DNA from: Trichococcus paludicola
GTDB taxonomy: Bacteria > Bacillota > Bacilli > Lactobacillales > Aerococcaceae
Length of the DNA: 64,000 nt
Direction: 5' to 3'
Assembly (NCBI RefSeq): GCF_003052295.1
Contig: NZ_QBLC01000004.1
Span: 62,001 to 126,000, forward strand
The notes under the pieces are model-generated. The model saw only the letters and a list, made by a program, of their open reading frames with translations, did no database searches and was not told where the DNA came from. A program made the translations under genes and the position numbers. Below are positions 1 through 8,528 of this stretch, piece after piece. Positions within the stretch are counted from its first letter, which is position 1, and every line of letters starts with the position of its first letter.

Positions 1-866
1 GGATAGACTTGATTCGCTGTATCATCCTGAAGGACAACTCCTGGAGCATCTTTCAGTACTTCCCAGATATCTGCGACAGAAACATTTTTGTCGTCAACTT
101 CAAAATAGACGGATTCCGAGTGTCCGGACATCACGGGGATGCGCACACAAGTTGCAGAAACTTTGATGTCCTTGTCACCCATGATTTTTTTGGTTTCGTT
201 GATCATTTTCCACTCTTCATACGTGTAGCCGCCTTCGCTGAACACATCAATTTGCGGTAAAGCGTTGAATGCAATCGGGAAATGCTTCTTATCGCCACCA
301 CAAGGTAAAATATTCGCAACTGGTTCTTCACCGTTCAGGACCGCTTGGGTTTGAGCTTTCAATTCTTCCAAAGCATGCAGGCCAGCTCCACTTACCGCTT
401 GATACGTGGAAACGATGACGCGATCCAAACCAAATTTTTCGCGGATTGGTTGCAAAGCCACCACCATCTGAATAGTCGAGCAGTTCGGGTTAGCGATCAG
501 CCCTTTGTGTTTGCGCAAGTCTTCCGGATTCACTTCCGGAACAACTAACGGCGTTTCCGGATCCATACGAAAAGCACTCGTATTGTCGATGACGATGGCT
601 CCAGCTTTGATGGCTGCAGGGGAGAATTGTTTCGTGATGCCGCCCCCAGCGCTGAATAAGGCAATATCGATGCCTTCAAATGAGTCGTCGGTCGTTTCTT
701 CAATCTCTAGTTCCTGTCCGCGGAAAGTCTTCACTTTGCCTGCAGACCGTTTAGAAGCCAACAACTTCAAACTTTTTATCGGAAAAGAAGCATTTTCCAA
801 CAAGCCCAGCATTTTTTCTCCGACAGCACCTGTAGCACCTACAATGGCAACATTATACTCTTTCAT
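1..866 (-). CDS. asd: Aspartate-semialdehyde dehydrogenase (C-terminus cut by window edge)
   Basis: Reduces aspartyl phosphate to aspartate semialdehyde, the branch point to lysine/diaminopimelate, threonine and methionine. The translated N-terminus has the NADP-binding motif VGATGAVG (about residues 7-14). A catalytic-cysteine motif NPNCSTIQM lies near residue 130. About 288 residues are visible and the frame is still open at base 1, so the last part of a roughly 350-residue enzyme is missing. Two adjacent ATGs occur (869 and 866). The GAGGG Shine-Dalgarno sits 7 bases from the second, so 866 is preferred. It lies downstream of the terminator that closes the citX-like gene, so it has its own promoter; an extended -10-like TGGTAAAAT is seen about 70 bases upstream. 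Confidence 0.95.
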   Translation of the reverse strand, partial: MKEYNVAIVGATGAVGEKMLGLLENASFPIKSLKLLASKRSAGKVKTFRGQELEIEETTDDSFEGIDIALFSAGGGITKQFSPAAIKAGAIVIDNTSAFRMDPETPLVVPEVNPEDLRKHKGLIANPNCSTIQMVVALQPIREKFGLDRVIVSTYQAVSGAGLHALEELKAQTQAVLNGEEPVANILPCGGDKKHFPIAFNALPQIDVFSEGGYTYEEWKMINETKKIMGDKDIKVSATCVRIPVMSGHSESVYFEVDDKNVSVADIWEVLKDAPGVVLQDDTANQVY

Positions 867-983
867 CATTGATCCCTCACTTATTCATTTTCTGTATTAT
901 CTATTTTTTAGGATTTGAACATCCTTCACTTAAGCATTTTACCATACTTTATTAGAATTTTTTAATCTATTTTTTAATTACAA

Positions 984-1032
984 TAAAAAACATTCCAAGC
1001 AGAAACCCTGTCCGGGATCTCTGCTTGGAATG
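984..1032 (-). terminator. Intrinsic terminator after the citX-like gene
   Basis: A perfect 12-bp stem (991-1002 with 1021-1032) is followed on the minus strand by a run of T at 984-990. It separates the citX-like gene from asd. Confidence 0.9.
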
Positions 1033-1091
1033 CTGAATGTTGACTATTTTATTGTTTTCGATGATTTCGCGGATTTTCTGGATAAGGTTTC

Positions 1092-1655
1092 TTAATCTAA
1101 TCGGACTCTTCCGTCCTCCTGCAGTATGGATTCGATTTTTTTCTGGATCTCGTCCCTACTATGCACATTCGCATTTTCGCATTCGAATGCTTCATCCCCA
1201 CAAACCATGCACGTTCTCGGTTCATAGCCTATTTCCATTCGCTGCACCTCGATCATCTTGCCTTCTTCCAGATAAAACACGCTGATCGTGAACAGCTGGC
1301 CGAGCAAACTGCCGTCTTCTATCATGATGGCGGCTTGCTTCACGGCAGTCGGATAGGTATCGACGACGACAAAGTATTCCGGACCAGTATCTAAGTCCAT
1401 CAATTTTTCATAGGTGACTTTCCATTTATTTGTTTGAATCGCATTTTTTACTTCTTGGATGCCGATTTCGGAAATCTGTCTAACGATGGCATTATATTTG
1501 ACTGGTCCAGGAATATTGCATTTAAGGGAAATCAAAGTCTGGTTTGCGTTCGTTTTGCTGATTTCTTCTTCAAAAAAGGCACGTTGTTCCCTTGAGGCCA
1601 ACACTTCCTTGAGCGTCGGCATTTGACCTTGTGAGAAAATAGATTCAGGCAGCAT
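1092..1655 (-). CDS. CitX-like protein (apo-citrate lyase phosphoribosyl-dephospho-CoA transferase family)
   Basis: A protein of about 187 residues in the CitX family, whose known members attach the prosthetic group precursor to the acyl-carrier subunit of citrate lyase. Family features are the N-terminal TLKEVLASREQRAFFEEEI, the NIPGPVKYN segment, and the C-terminal cysteine motif RTCMVCGDEAFEC followed by VHSRDEIQKKI. The usual GRLWDIDV core is replaced here by GQLFTISVF, so its Arg and both Asp are missing and activity is doubtful. No citrate lyase genes (citCDEFG) occur in the window. An upstream ATG at 1664 abuts the AAAGG site; 1655, with spacing 9, is the better start. A CcpA-like cre lies about 185 bases upstream. 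Family call good, function uncertain. Confidence 0.7.
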   Translation of the reverse strand: MLPESIFSQGQMPTLKEVLASREQRAFFEEEISKTNANQTLISLKCNIPGPVKYNAIVRQISEIGIQEVKNAIQTNKWKVTYEKLMDLDTGPEYFVVVDTYPTAVKQAAIMIEDGSLLGQLFTISVFYLEEGKMIEVQRMEIGYEPRTCMVCGDEAFECENANVHSRDEIQKKIESILQEDGRVRLD

Positions 1656-1837
1656 TGCACTCATCCTTTACTGTTTTATTTTGTTCTCTGATGATACCAT
1701 TATTTGTAACAAAATCTTACATGGAAGCTTCGCGATATCCACAATTTTAATATAAAAGAGTCTTGGAGGCGAAATTTGAGCCATTATTTGACTTTGCTGT
1801 CGATTGCACAGAGAGAATCATGAGGTCACAAAAATAT

Positions 1838-1851
1838 TTAAAGCGCTTACA
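1838..1851 (-). promoter_or_regulatory. Candidate CcpA catabolite-response element (cre)
   Basis: On the minus strand this reads TGTAAGCGCTTTAA, which matches the cre consensus TGWNANCGNTNWCA except for the penultimate base. It lies upstream of the citX-like gene. Carbon-catabolite control of citrate genes is well known in Firmicutes; its action here is inferred. Confidence 0.5.
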
Positions 1852-2059
1852 ATAACGAAGACGATATACGCAGAGAATATATCCATAAAATGTTGCCGTA
1901 AAAATTTGTTTCTCTTTACACCATAATAACGCTTTTATGGAAAAAATTCATTGATTTAATATTAAAATCTATTATTAATCAATATTACTCTATTAGTCAG
2001 GATTATTAGAATAATTGGGAGCAGCTTTCTTTCGGGCACGGATCTTAACTACAATCAGC

Positions 2060-2102
2060 AAAAAAACAGCCATCGCCTTCTTTTGTGAAGGTTATGCCTG
2101 TT
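2060..2102 (-). terminator. Intrinsic terminator after pnp
   Basis: An outer stem ACAGGCAT/ATGGCTGT with one mismatch and an inner stem CCTTC/GAAGG are followed on the minus strand by seven T. Confidence 0.85.
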
Positions 2103-2135
2103 CTTTGCGTATAGTATTATTCTGTTATAAGCAGT

Positions 2136-4244
2136 TTACTTTTCTTCTTTAGTCAATAGTGCTTTACGGGACAGATTGATTCTGCCTTGTCTATCGACTT
2201 CAATGACTTTGACTTTGACTTTGTCGCCGATTGCTAAGACGTCTTCAACTTCTTTGACACGCTCGTTAGCCAATTCGGAGATGTGGACCATGCCGTCTTT
2301 GCCTTTTGTGATTCCGACGAATGCACCGAATTTTTCGATACGTTTTACAGTACCTTCGTAGATTTCGCCGACCTTCACTTCATGCGTCAATTCTTCGATG
2401 ATTTGTTTCGCGCGGGCAATCATCGCCGTATCAGCTGAAGCGATGCTCACGTTACCATCTTGATCGATGTCGATCTTCACGCCGGTTTCTTCGATGATGC
2501 TGTTGATTGTATCTCCGCCCTTACCGATGACGACTTTGATCTTATCAGGTTTGATTTGCATCATTTCGATCTTCGGAGCATATTGGGACAACTCTTCGCG
2601 AGGAGCTGCAATCGTGCTTGTCAACTCAGCAAGGATTTCCATACGCGCTTTTTTCGCTTGCATCAACGCTTCAGTCAGGATTTGTTCGGTGATTCCTTGG
2701 ATTTTGATGTCCATCTGCAGCGCAGTGATGCCTTCGCTTGTACCGGCAACTTTGAAGTCCATGTCGCCCAAGTGGTCTTCAAGACCTTGGATGTCCGTCA
2801 AGACTGTGTAGTTTTCGCCTTCCATCACTAAGCCCATTGCGATACCCGCTACCGGTGCTTTGATCGGTACACCCGCATCCATCATTGCCAACGTGCTGGC
2901 GCAGATGCTTGCTTGTGAAGAGGAGCCATTGGATTCCAATACTTCCGAAACCAAACGGATTGTGTAAGGGAACTCGGATTCAGTCGGAATGACTTGTTTC
3001 AATGCACGTTCACCCAAAGCACCATGACCGATTTCACGGCGTCCAGGACTTCCTGCTCTGCCGGTGCTGCCGACCGAGAATTGTGGGAAGTTGTAATGGT
3101 GGATGAATCGTTTGCTGTCTACCAGGCCCAGGCCATCAATGATCTGATGTTCGCCCAGCGGAGCCAATGTACAAGTGGACAATGCTTGCGTCTGTCCACG
3201 TGTGAACAAGCCGGAACCATGTACGCGCGGCAACAACCCGATTTCTGAAGCCAATGAACGGATTTCGTCGATTTTACGGCCATCAGGACGGATTTTGTCG
3301 ACTGTGATCAAACGGCGCACTTCGTCTTTTTCCATATCTTCCACGATTTGGCGGACTTCTTTGGAGATTTTTGCAAAGTTGGCGTCATCGAGATACTTTT
3401 CGTTGAAGAACACGATTGCTTCTGCTTTCACATCTTCAATAGCAGCTTCACGAGCCAATTTCTCTTCTGTCATGATGGCTGCCGTCATTTTTTCGCCATA
3501 AGCAGCGGTAACTTCAGCTACAAGTTCAGGATTCAAAGATAAAAGTTTGACTGTCATTTTTTCCTTGCCGATTTCGGCTACGATTTTATCTTGGAAATCG
3601 CATAATTCCTGGATCGCTTTGTGGCCGAACATCAATGCCCCAAGCATATCTTCTTCATTAACTATTGCTGCACTGCTCTCAACCATGTTGATGGCAATTC
3701 TCGAACCGGCAACGGTCAATTCGATATCGGATGCTTCATTCTGTGGAGCGGTTGGATTCAAAACATATTCGCCATCCACACGGCCAACATTCACTCCAGC
3801 GATCGGTCCAAAAAATGGAATGTCAGAAATCGCCAACGCCAAAGAGGAACCGAACATAGCAGCCATTTCAGGTGCGCAATCCTGTTCAACGGACATGACA
3901 ACGTTTGTGATCTGCACTTCGTTGCGGAATCCTTCAGGGAACATCGGGCGGATCGGACGGTCGATCAAACGCGCCGTCAACGTTGCGTTTTCGCTTGGAC
4001 GGCCCTCACGCTTGATGAATCCTCCAGGTATTTTACCGACTGAATACATTTTTTCTTCATAGTTTACAGTCAAAGGGAAGAAATCGGTATCTTTTGGTTC
4101 TCTTGAACCTACAGCAGCCGTCAATACGACAGTATCTCCGTATCTCACCAATACCGCACCGTTGGCTTGCTTAGCCAATTGGCCGATTTCGACTTGCAGC
4201 AAACGACCTGCCCAGTCCATTTGGAACACTTTTTTTTCTGACAT
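2136..4244 (-). CDS. pnp: Polyribonucleotide nucleotidyltransferase (PNPase)
   Basis: A 3'-5' phosphorolytic exoribonuclease that degrades mRNA in the cytoplasm and can add tails in reverse. At 702 residues it has full family length. Two RNase PH domains (about 10-145 and 310-540) flank a helical linker. They are followed by a KH domain with the GXXG loop in [14 protein letters not shown] (about 560-575) and an S1 domain ([23 protein letters not shown]; about 625-695). The ATG follows a GGAG site. It lies downstream of rpsO, the common rpsO-pnp order. A strong hairpin terminator lies between the two genes, so pnp is fed by read-through or its own promoter. Confidence 0.99.
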   Translation of the reverse strand: MSEKKVFQMDWAGRLLQVEIGQLAKQANGAVLVRYGDTVVLTAAVGSREPKDTDFFPLTVNYEEKMYSVGKIPGGFIKREGRPSENATLTARLIDRPIRPMFPEGFRNEVQITNVVMSVEQDCAPEMAAMFGSSLALAISDIPFFGPIAGVNVGRVDGEYVLNPTAPQNEASDIELTVAGSRIAINMVESSAAIVNEEDMLGALMFGHKAIQELCDFQDKIVAEIGKEKMTVKLLSLNPELVAEVTAAYGEKMTAAIMTEEKLAREAAIEDVKAEAIVFFNEKYLDDANFAKISKEVRQIVEDMEKDEVRRLITVDKIRPDGRKIDEIRSLASEIGLLPRVHGSGLFTRGQTQALSTCTLAPLGEHQIIDGLGLVDSKRFIHHYNFPQFSVGSTGRAGSPGRREIGHGALGERALKQVIPTESEFPYTIRLVSEVLESNGSSSQASICASTLAMMDAGVPIKAPVAGIAMGLVMEGENYTVLTDIQGLEDHLGDMDFKVAGTSEGITALQMDIKIQGITEQILTEALMQAKKARMEILAELTSTIAAPREELSQYAPKIEMMQIKPDKIKVVIGKGGDTINSIIEETGVKIDIDQDGNVSIASADTAMIARAKQIIEELTHEVKVGEIYEGTVKRIEKFGAFVGITKGKDGMVHISELANERVKEVEDVLAIGDKVKVKVIEVDRQGRINLSRKALLTKEEK

Positions 4245-4411
4245 ATTATCATTCTCCTTTTGCGATGCTTCCCATCTACCAACTACTAAACAAATGTCAA
4301 CCTACTGATGCTGATAAGCTCACATTTGTATAGTAGCGGTCTGTAGAGCGGGAGCCTCATTCCATTATAGCTGATTGCTCAGCATTTTTGCACTCATTGT
4401 CCAAAAAATCC

Positions 4412-4447
4412 CAAAAAATAAGCGAGATTCACAGTGGAATCTCGCTT
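4412..4447 (-). terminator. Terminator after rpsO
   Basis: A perfect 10-bp stem (4421-4430 with 4437-4446) has a 6-base loop and a T-rich tract at 4412-4419 on the minus strand. Confidence 0.88.
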
Positions 4448-4467
4448 CATATATCTTAGCCACGAAA

Positions 4468-4737
4468 TTAACGACGTAAGCCTAATTTTTGGATTAGTTC
4501 ACGGTAGCGGGGAACGTCTTTGTTACGCAAGTAAGCCAACAAATTACGACGGTGTCCAACTTTTTTCATTAAACCACGGTAAGAATGGTGGTCTTTTTTG
4601 TGAACGCGTGCGTGCTCGTTCAAGTGGTTGATTTCATACGTAAGAACTGCGATTTGCACTTCAGGGGATCCAGTATCTCCTTCGTGAATAGCGTATTCTT
4701 TGATGATTTCATTTTTAAGTTCTTTTGAAATTGCCAT
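4468..4737 (-). CDS. rpsO: 30S ribosomal protein S15
   Basis: An 89-residue S15 that binds the central domain of 16S rRNA early in 30S assembly. The family signature is visible: [16 protein letters not shown] (about 18-33), then [17 protein letters not shown]-type residues and the C-terminal [12 protein letters not shown]. The frame is open further upstream, but the start MAISKEL at 4737 is preceded by an AGAGGTG site at good spacing and fits family length exactly. S15 often represses its own mRNA through the 5' leader; no leader structure could be proven here. Confidence 0.98.
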   Translation of the reverse strand: MAISKELKNEIIKEYAIHEGDTGSPEVQIAVLTYEINHLNEHARVHKKDHHSYRGLMKKVGHRRNLLAYLRNKDVPRYRELIQKLGLRR

Positions 4738-4875
4738 TTTTTTCACCTCTTTCATAAAGTTACCTTTAACTGAGTAAAACGTTGGTGATTCGCTTAACCA
4801 AGTTGAAGGTCGTATATATAATACATGGAACAGTTTAACGTAATTTCTTACCGATTGCAAGTGAAAATCACTTTT

Positions 4876-6867
4876 TTATAAACCTTTGTATTCGGCTTTC
4901 AGCTCCAATACCATGTCACGGATTTCAGCGGCTTTTTCAAAATTGAGGGCTTTGGCTGCTTCCCGCATTTCCCTATCCAGTTGATCGAGCGCTTCGCGGC
5001 GTTGTTCCATCGTCATCGCTTTATAGATGCTCAACATGCTGACATCCCCTTCTGCATCATCAGGTGTATGCGAGATGCTGATGCGGTCACGGACTTCTTT
5101 GATGATTGTTTTCGGTGTGATGCCATGCTTAATGTTGTAGGCTTCCTGTGTCGCACGGCGCCTGTTCGTTTCAAATATGGCCCGCTCCATGGAATCCGTT
5201 ATGCGGTCCGCATACATGATGACTTTCCCGTTCTCGTTCCTTGCTGCTCTTCCGATTGTCTGGACAAGCGAGCGCTCGCTCCGCAGGAAGCCTTCTTTGT
5301 CGGCATCCAAGATGGCGACAAGCGAGACCTCGGGAACATCCAACCCTTCCCGTAATAGGTTGATGCCGATCAGCACATCAAATTCTCCCAAACGAAGATT
5401 GCGGATGATTTCCGCGCGCTCCATCGTTTTGATTTCGCTGTGCAGATAATTCACTTTGATGCCGACTTCCTTCAGATAATCGGTCAAGTCTTCCGACATC
5501 TTCTTCGTCAAAGTGGTGATGAATACCCGTTCATTGCGTTCGACGCGCAAATTGATTTCGCTGATCAGATCATCGATCTGACCTTTGATCGGACGCACTT
5601 CCACAATCGGATCCAACAAGCCCGTCGGACGAATGATTTGTTGGGCAACATAAGGGCTTTGTTCATATTCGTAAGGGCCCGGTGTCGCTGAAATATATAG
5701 GATCTGGTTGACCCGTTCCTCGAATTCCTTCAACATCAACGGGCGATTATCCAAGGTGCTTGGCAGACGGAAGCCGTATGCCACCAGCTGTTCTTTGCGC
5801 GAGCGGTCACCGTTGTACATGCCGCGTATTTGCGACATCGTGATGTGCGACTCGTCGATGACTGTCAAATAATCATCCGGGAAAAAATCAAGCAGCGTGT
5901 ACGGAGGCTCACCAGGAGCTCGCCCATCCATGTGTCTGGAATAGTTTTCGATTCCGTTGCAGTATCCCATTTCCATCAACATTTCCATGTCGTAGTTGGT
6001 GCGCTGTTCCAAGCGTTGGGCTTCCAGCAATTTGTTTTCTTCACGCAGCACTTTTAGACGATCTTTCAATTCTGCCCGAATCATGTCGACTGCATGCAAA
6101 GTCTTTTCTTCATTTGCCACGAAGTGAGTGGCCGGGAAAATGGGAAAATGTTCGACGTCGTTCTTGATTTCTCCGGTCAGCACATCGACTTCCCTGATCC
6201 TATCGATTTCATCTCCAAAAAATTCCACACGGATGGCCTCGTTGTCGCGTGATGCCAGAAAAATTTCGACCACATCTCCGCGCACACGGAACGAGCCGCG
6301 CCGAAAATCGATATCATTACGTTCAAACTGCATTTCCACCAACCGGCGCAGCAGTTCATTCCGTTCCATCTCCATCCCTTGCCGCAACGATAAGGTATGC
6401 TCTTTATAGTCCAGTGGATTCACCAGACCATAGATGCAGGATACGGAAGCCACAACGATGACGTCCCGTCTTTCCAGCAAGGAACTGGTGGCGGAATGAC
6501 GCAGTTTATCGATTTCATCATTTACGCTGGATTCTTTTTCTATATAAGTGTCACTGGAAGGGACATACGCTTCGGGTTGATAATAGTCATAGTAACTCAC
6601 AAAATATTCGACGGCGTTATTCGGAAAAAATTCCTTCAATTCGCCGTACAATTGCCCTGCCAACGTTTTGTTATGTGCGATGACAAGCGTCGGCTTGTTT
6701 ACTTCCTGAATGACGTTCGCTACCGTAAAAGTCTTACCGGTCCCAGTCGCGCCCAACAAGGTTTGCGCCCGTCTGCCCAGATTCAACCCGTCGACTAGTT
6801 CTTTGATGGCTTCCGGTTGATCACCGCTGGGCTGGTAGGGGGAAACTAATTCAAAATGATCTTTCAT
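4876..6867 (-). CDS. uvrB: Excinuclease ABC subunit B
   Basis: The damage-verification helicase of nucleotide excision repair; it takes over DNA from UvrA and recruits UvrC. At 663 residues it is full length. It has Walker A GATGTGKT (39-46), the beta-hairpin region with [14 protein letters not shown] (about 90-103), the DESH motif in [11 protein letters not shown], helicase motif [11 protein letters not shown], and a C-terminal UVR domain ([14 protein letters not shown]) that binds UvrC. The ATG follows AGAGGTG. uvrA is not in the adjacent sequence, so it stands alone between rpsO and rpsT. Confidence 0.99.
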   Translation of the reverse strand: MKDHFELVSPYQPSGDQPEAIKELVDGLNLGRRAQTLLGATGTGKTFTVANVIQEVNKPTLVIAHNKTLAGQLYGELKEFFPNNAVEYFVSYYDYYQPEAYVPSSDTYIEKESSVNDEIDKLRHSATSSLLERRDVIVVASVSCIYGLVNPLDYKEHTLSLRQGMEMERNELLRRLVEMQFERNDIDFRRGSFRVRGDVVEIFLASRDNEAIRVEFFGDEIDRIREVDVLTGEIKNDVEHFPIFPATHFVANEEKTLHAVDMIRAELKDRLKVLREENKLLEAQRLEQRTNYDMEMLMEMGYCNGIENYSRHMDGRAPGEPPYTLLDFFPDDYLTVIDESHITMSQIRGMYNGDRSRKEQLVAYGFRLPSTLDNRPLMLKEFEERVNQILYISATPGPYEYEQSPYVAQQIIRPTGLLDPIVEVRPIKGQIDDLISEINLRVERNERVFITTLTKKMSEDLTDYLKEVGIKVNYLHSEIKTMERAEIIRNLRLGEFDVLIGINLLREGLDVPEVSLVAILDADKEGFLRSERSLVQTIGRAARNENGKVIMYADRITDSMERAIFETNRRRATQEAYNIKHGITPKTIIKEVRDRISISHTPDDAEGDVSMLSIYKAMTMEQRREALDQLDREMREAAKALNFEKAAEIRDMVLELKAEYKGL

Positions 6868-7041
6868 ATGGATGATTCACCTCTTCACTTACTGTTGACA
6901 TTATTCTACCACCCAAACATACTTTCGTACACTTTGGAGCTTTCGACATCGCCTGGCCCGATTTTGACCCAAAAATTTCAAAATTTGTATCTCAAAATTC
7001 CAGGTCGCTGGGATTAAAAAAGGAATCTCTTTCATTTTTTA

Positions 7042-7070
7042 TTGCACAACCCTCCAAAATTATGTATAAT
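7042..7070 (+). promoter_or_regulatory. Sigma-A promoter of rpsT
   Basis: A TTGCAC -35 box (7042-7047), a 17-base spacer and a perfect TATAAT -10 box (7065-7070) lie about 60 bases upstream of the S20 start. Confidence 0.9.
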
Positions 7071-7129
7071 ATGGCATGTTGGCAAAACAGCCTAATAGTT
7101 ATAGAAATAAGGAAAGAGGGGTGAACCCA

Positions 7130-7384
7130 ATGCCAAATATCGATTCAGCAATCAAACGCGTTCGCACTAGCGAAAAAGCTAACCTAAAAAACAACGCTCA
7201 AAAGAGTGCTATGCGTTCAGCTATCAAAAAATTTGAAGCTGCAGTAGCAGAAGGCGCTGAAAATAGCGAAGAATTATTAAAGGCAGCAGTTAAATCTATC
7301 GATTCAGCAGCTTCTAAAAACTTAATTCATCAAAACAAAGCGTCTCGCGACATTTCTCGTTTAACTAAAAAATTAGCAAAATAA
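7130..7384 (+). CDS. rpsT: 30S ribosomal protein S20
   Basis: An 84-residue, Lys- and Ala-rich S20 that binds the 5' and 3' minor domains of 16S rRNA. The sequence starts [18 protein letters not shown] and contains [14 protein letters not shown] at the C-terminus, both typical. The ATG at 7130 is preceded by GAAAGAGGGG. The frame continues upstream to 7076, but that part overlaps the promoter and is not coding. It is monocistronic with its own promoter and terminator, convergent with holA, which is the usual arrangement in Firmicutes. Confidence 0.98.
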   Translation: MPNIDSAIKRVRTSEKANLKNNAQKSAMRSAIKKFEAAVAEGAENSEELLKAAVKSIDSAASKNLIHQNKASRDISRLTKKLAK

Positions 7385-7412
7385 TTTTTTGATTTAAGAG
7401 ACTTCAAAACGT

Positions 7413-7458
7413 AAGGCCGAAGACAGACCAGCTTAGCTGGTCCGTCTTCGGCCTTTTT
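7413..7458 (+). terminator. Strong terminator of rpsT, probably shared with holA
   Basis: A 20-bp stem (7413-7432 with 7436-7455), with one mismatch, has a 3-base loop and a T run on the plus strand. It lies between the convergent rpsT and holA stops. Confidence 0.93.
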
Positions 7459-7470
7459 CGTGCGATTATT

Positions 7471-8505
7471 TTATTTTTTGGGGATTGCGTTTGCATAGCG
7501 GATCAGAAAAAGTTCGAATTGGATCTCCTTCAAGCCTTGCCCTGTCTTCATGTTGTATTCCGTCTCGACCAATCCCTGAAAAGCATCCCCCAGGACCTTT
7601 TCGGAAAGGTTCCTCACTTGTTGGAAAGCAAGTTTCACGCGATAAGGATGGATCTTCAATACTTTGGTGATGTCGGTTTGTTGATAGCCATTTTTTGAAA
7701 GCAACTTCACTTGCAACAACAGCCGAAATTGTCCCAAGAGGATAGCGTTTATTTTGATTGGCTCCTCTTTTTGGAGCAACAGATCCCGATAAATCTGGAT
7801 GGCCTGATACGTGTTCTTGTTCAGAACCTGCGTCACCAATTCAAAAATATTTTGTTCCAGATTACGCGGAATCAAGTCGATCACCATCTGTTGGGTGAGT
7901 TTCTTGTCTTCAGATCCGGCGAGAAACAGCTTAGGCAGCTCTCTCATTCCCCGCGACAGTTGATTTTCGATCCGCTCGAAAAATAATTCCAGTGCGTCGC
8001 GGTTCATCTGATAGCCTTCATTTTTTATCATGTCGCCTAAAAATTTGCGGGCATCCTTTTCCGCTAAAGGGGAAACATCCACAGTGACGGCCTTCTTAGC
8101 CAAGAGTTTCGACAATTTTTTTCTGCTGTCCAATTTTTCATAAGGCGCAAAAATAGCCAGAATTGTTGATGTCGAAGGGTTCTCCAGATAACTCTCCAGC
8201 CAATCAAGATCATGCTCCAGCCCATTTTTTGGTTTTTCGGCCGTAAAAAACAGCGGGTTTTCGATGATGACCAAACGTCTTTCCCCAAAAAACGGCAGCG
8301 ACTCCGCATCTTCAAGAGCCCGATCCAACAGTGTCCCATCCATATTGAATATGCCTACATTCAGATCCTTGTCGGCTTCGTCAACCACCGTGTGCAGCAA
8401 CAATTGCTTCGCTTCTTCTATAAAAAAATCTTCTTTGCCCAAAAATAAATAGACCGGCTGAAGCTGACCTTTTTTTATTTTGGACATTTCCGTTGTATAA
8501 TTCAC
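7471..8505 (-). CDS. holA: DNA polymerase III subunit delta
   Basis: A 344-residue delta subunit of the clamp loader, which opens the beta sliding clamp during replication. The N-terminus MNYTTEMSKIKKGQLQPVYL followed by FLGKEDFFI is the family start. Downstream motifs include FGERRLVIIENP and the C-terminal LKEIQFELFLIRYANA. The frame extends upstream to an ATG at 8559, inside comEC. I prefer the GTG at 8505: it has GGTGG 7 bases upstream, begins 23 bases after the comEC stop and matches family length. The comEC-holA-(convergent)-rpsT order is conserved in Firmicutes. Confidence 0.93.
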   Translation of the reverse strand: MNYTTEMSKIKKGQLQPVYLFLGKEDFFIEEAKQLLLHTVVDEADKDLNVGIFNMDGTLLDRALEDAESLPFFGERRLVIIENPLFFTAEKPKNGLEHDLDWLESYLENPSTSTILAIFAPYEKLDSRKKLSKLLAKKAVTVDVSPLAEKDARKFLGDMIKNEGYQMNRDALELFFERIENQLSRGMRELPKLFLAGSEDKKLTQQMVIDLIPRNLEQNIFELVTQVLNKNTYQAIQIYRDLLLQKEEPIKINAILLGQFRLLLQVKLLSKNGYQQTDITKVLKIHPYRVKLAFQQVRNLSEKVLGDAFQGLVETEYNMKTGQGLKEIQFELFLIRYANAIPKK

Positions 8506-8528
8506 GTTTGGACCACCATTCATCATTT

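Larger units (their letters stand above)
1656..2135. other. 480-bp intergenic region between citX-like gene and pnp
   Basis: AT-rich stretch with no supported gene. It holds the pnp terminator (2060-2102), a cre-like site (1838-1851) and an imperfect AT-rich inverted repeat around 1948-1985. No convincing -35/-10 pair for the citX-like gene was identified. Confidence 0.6.
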
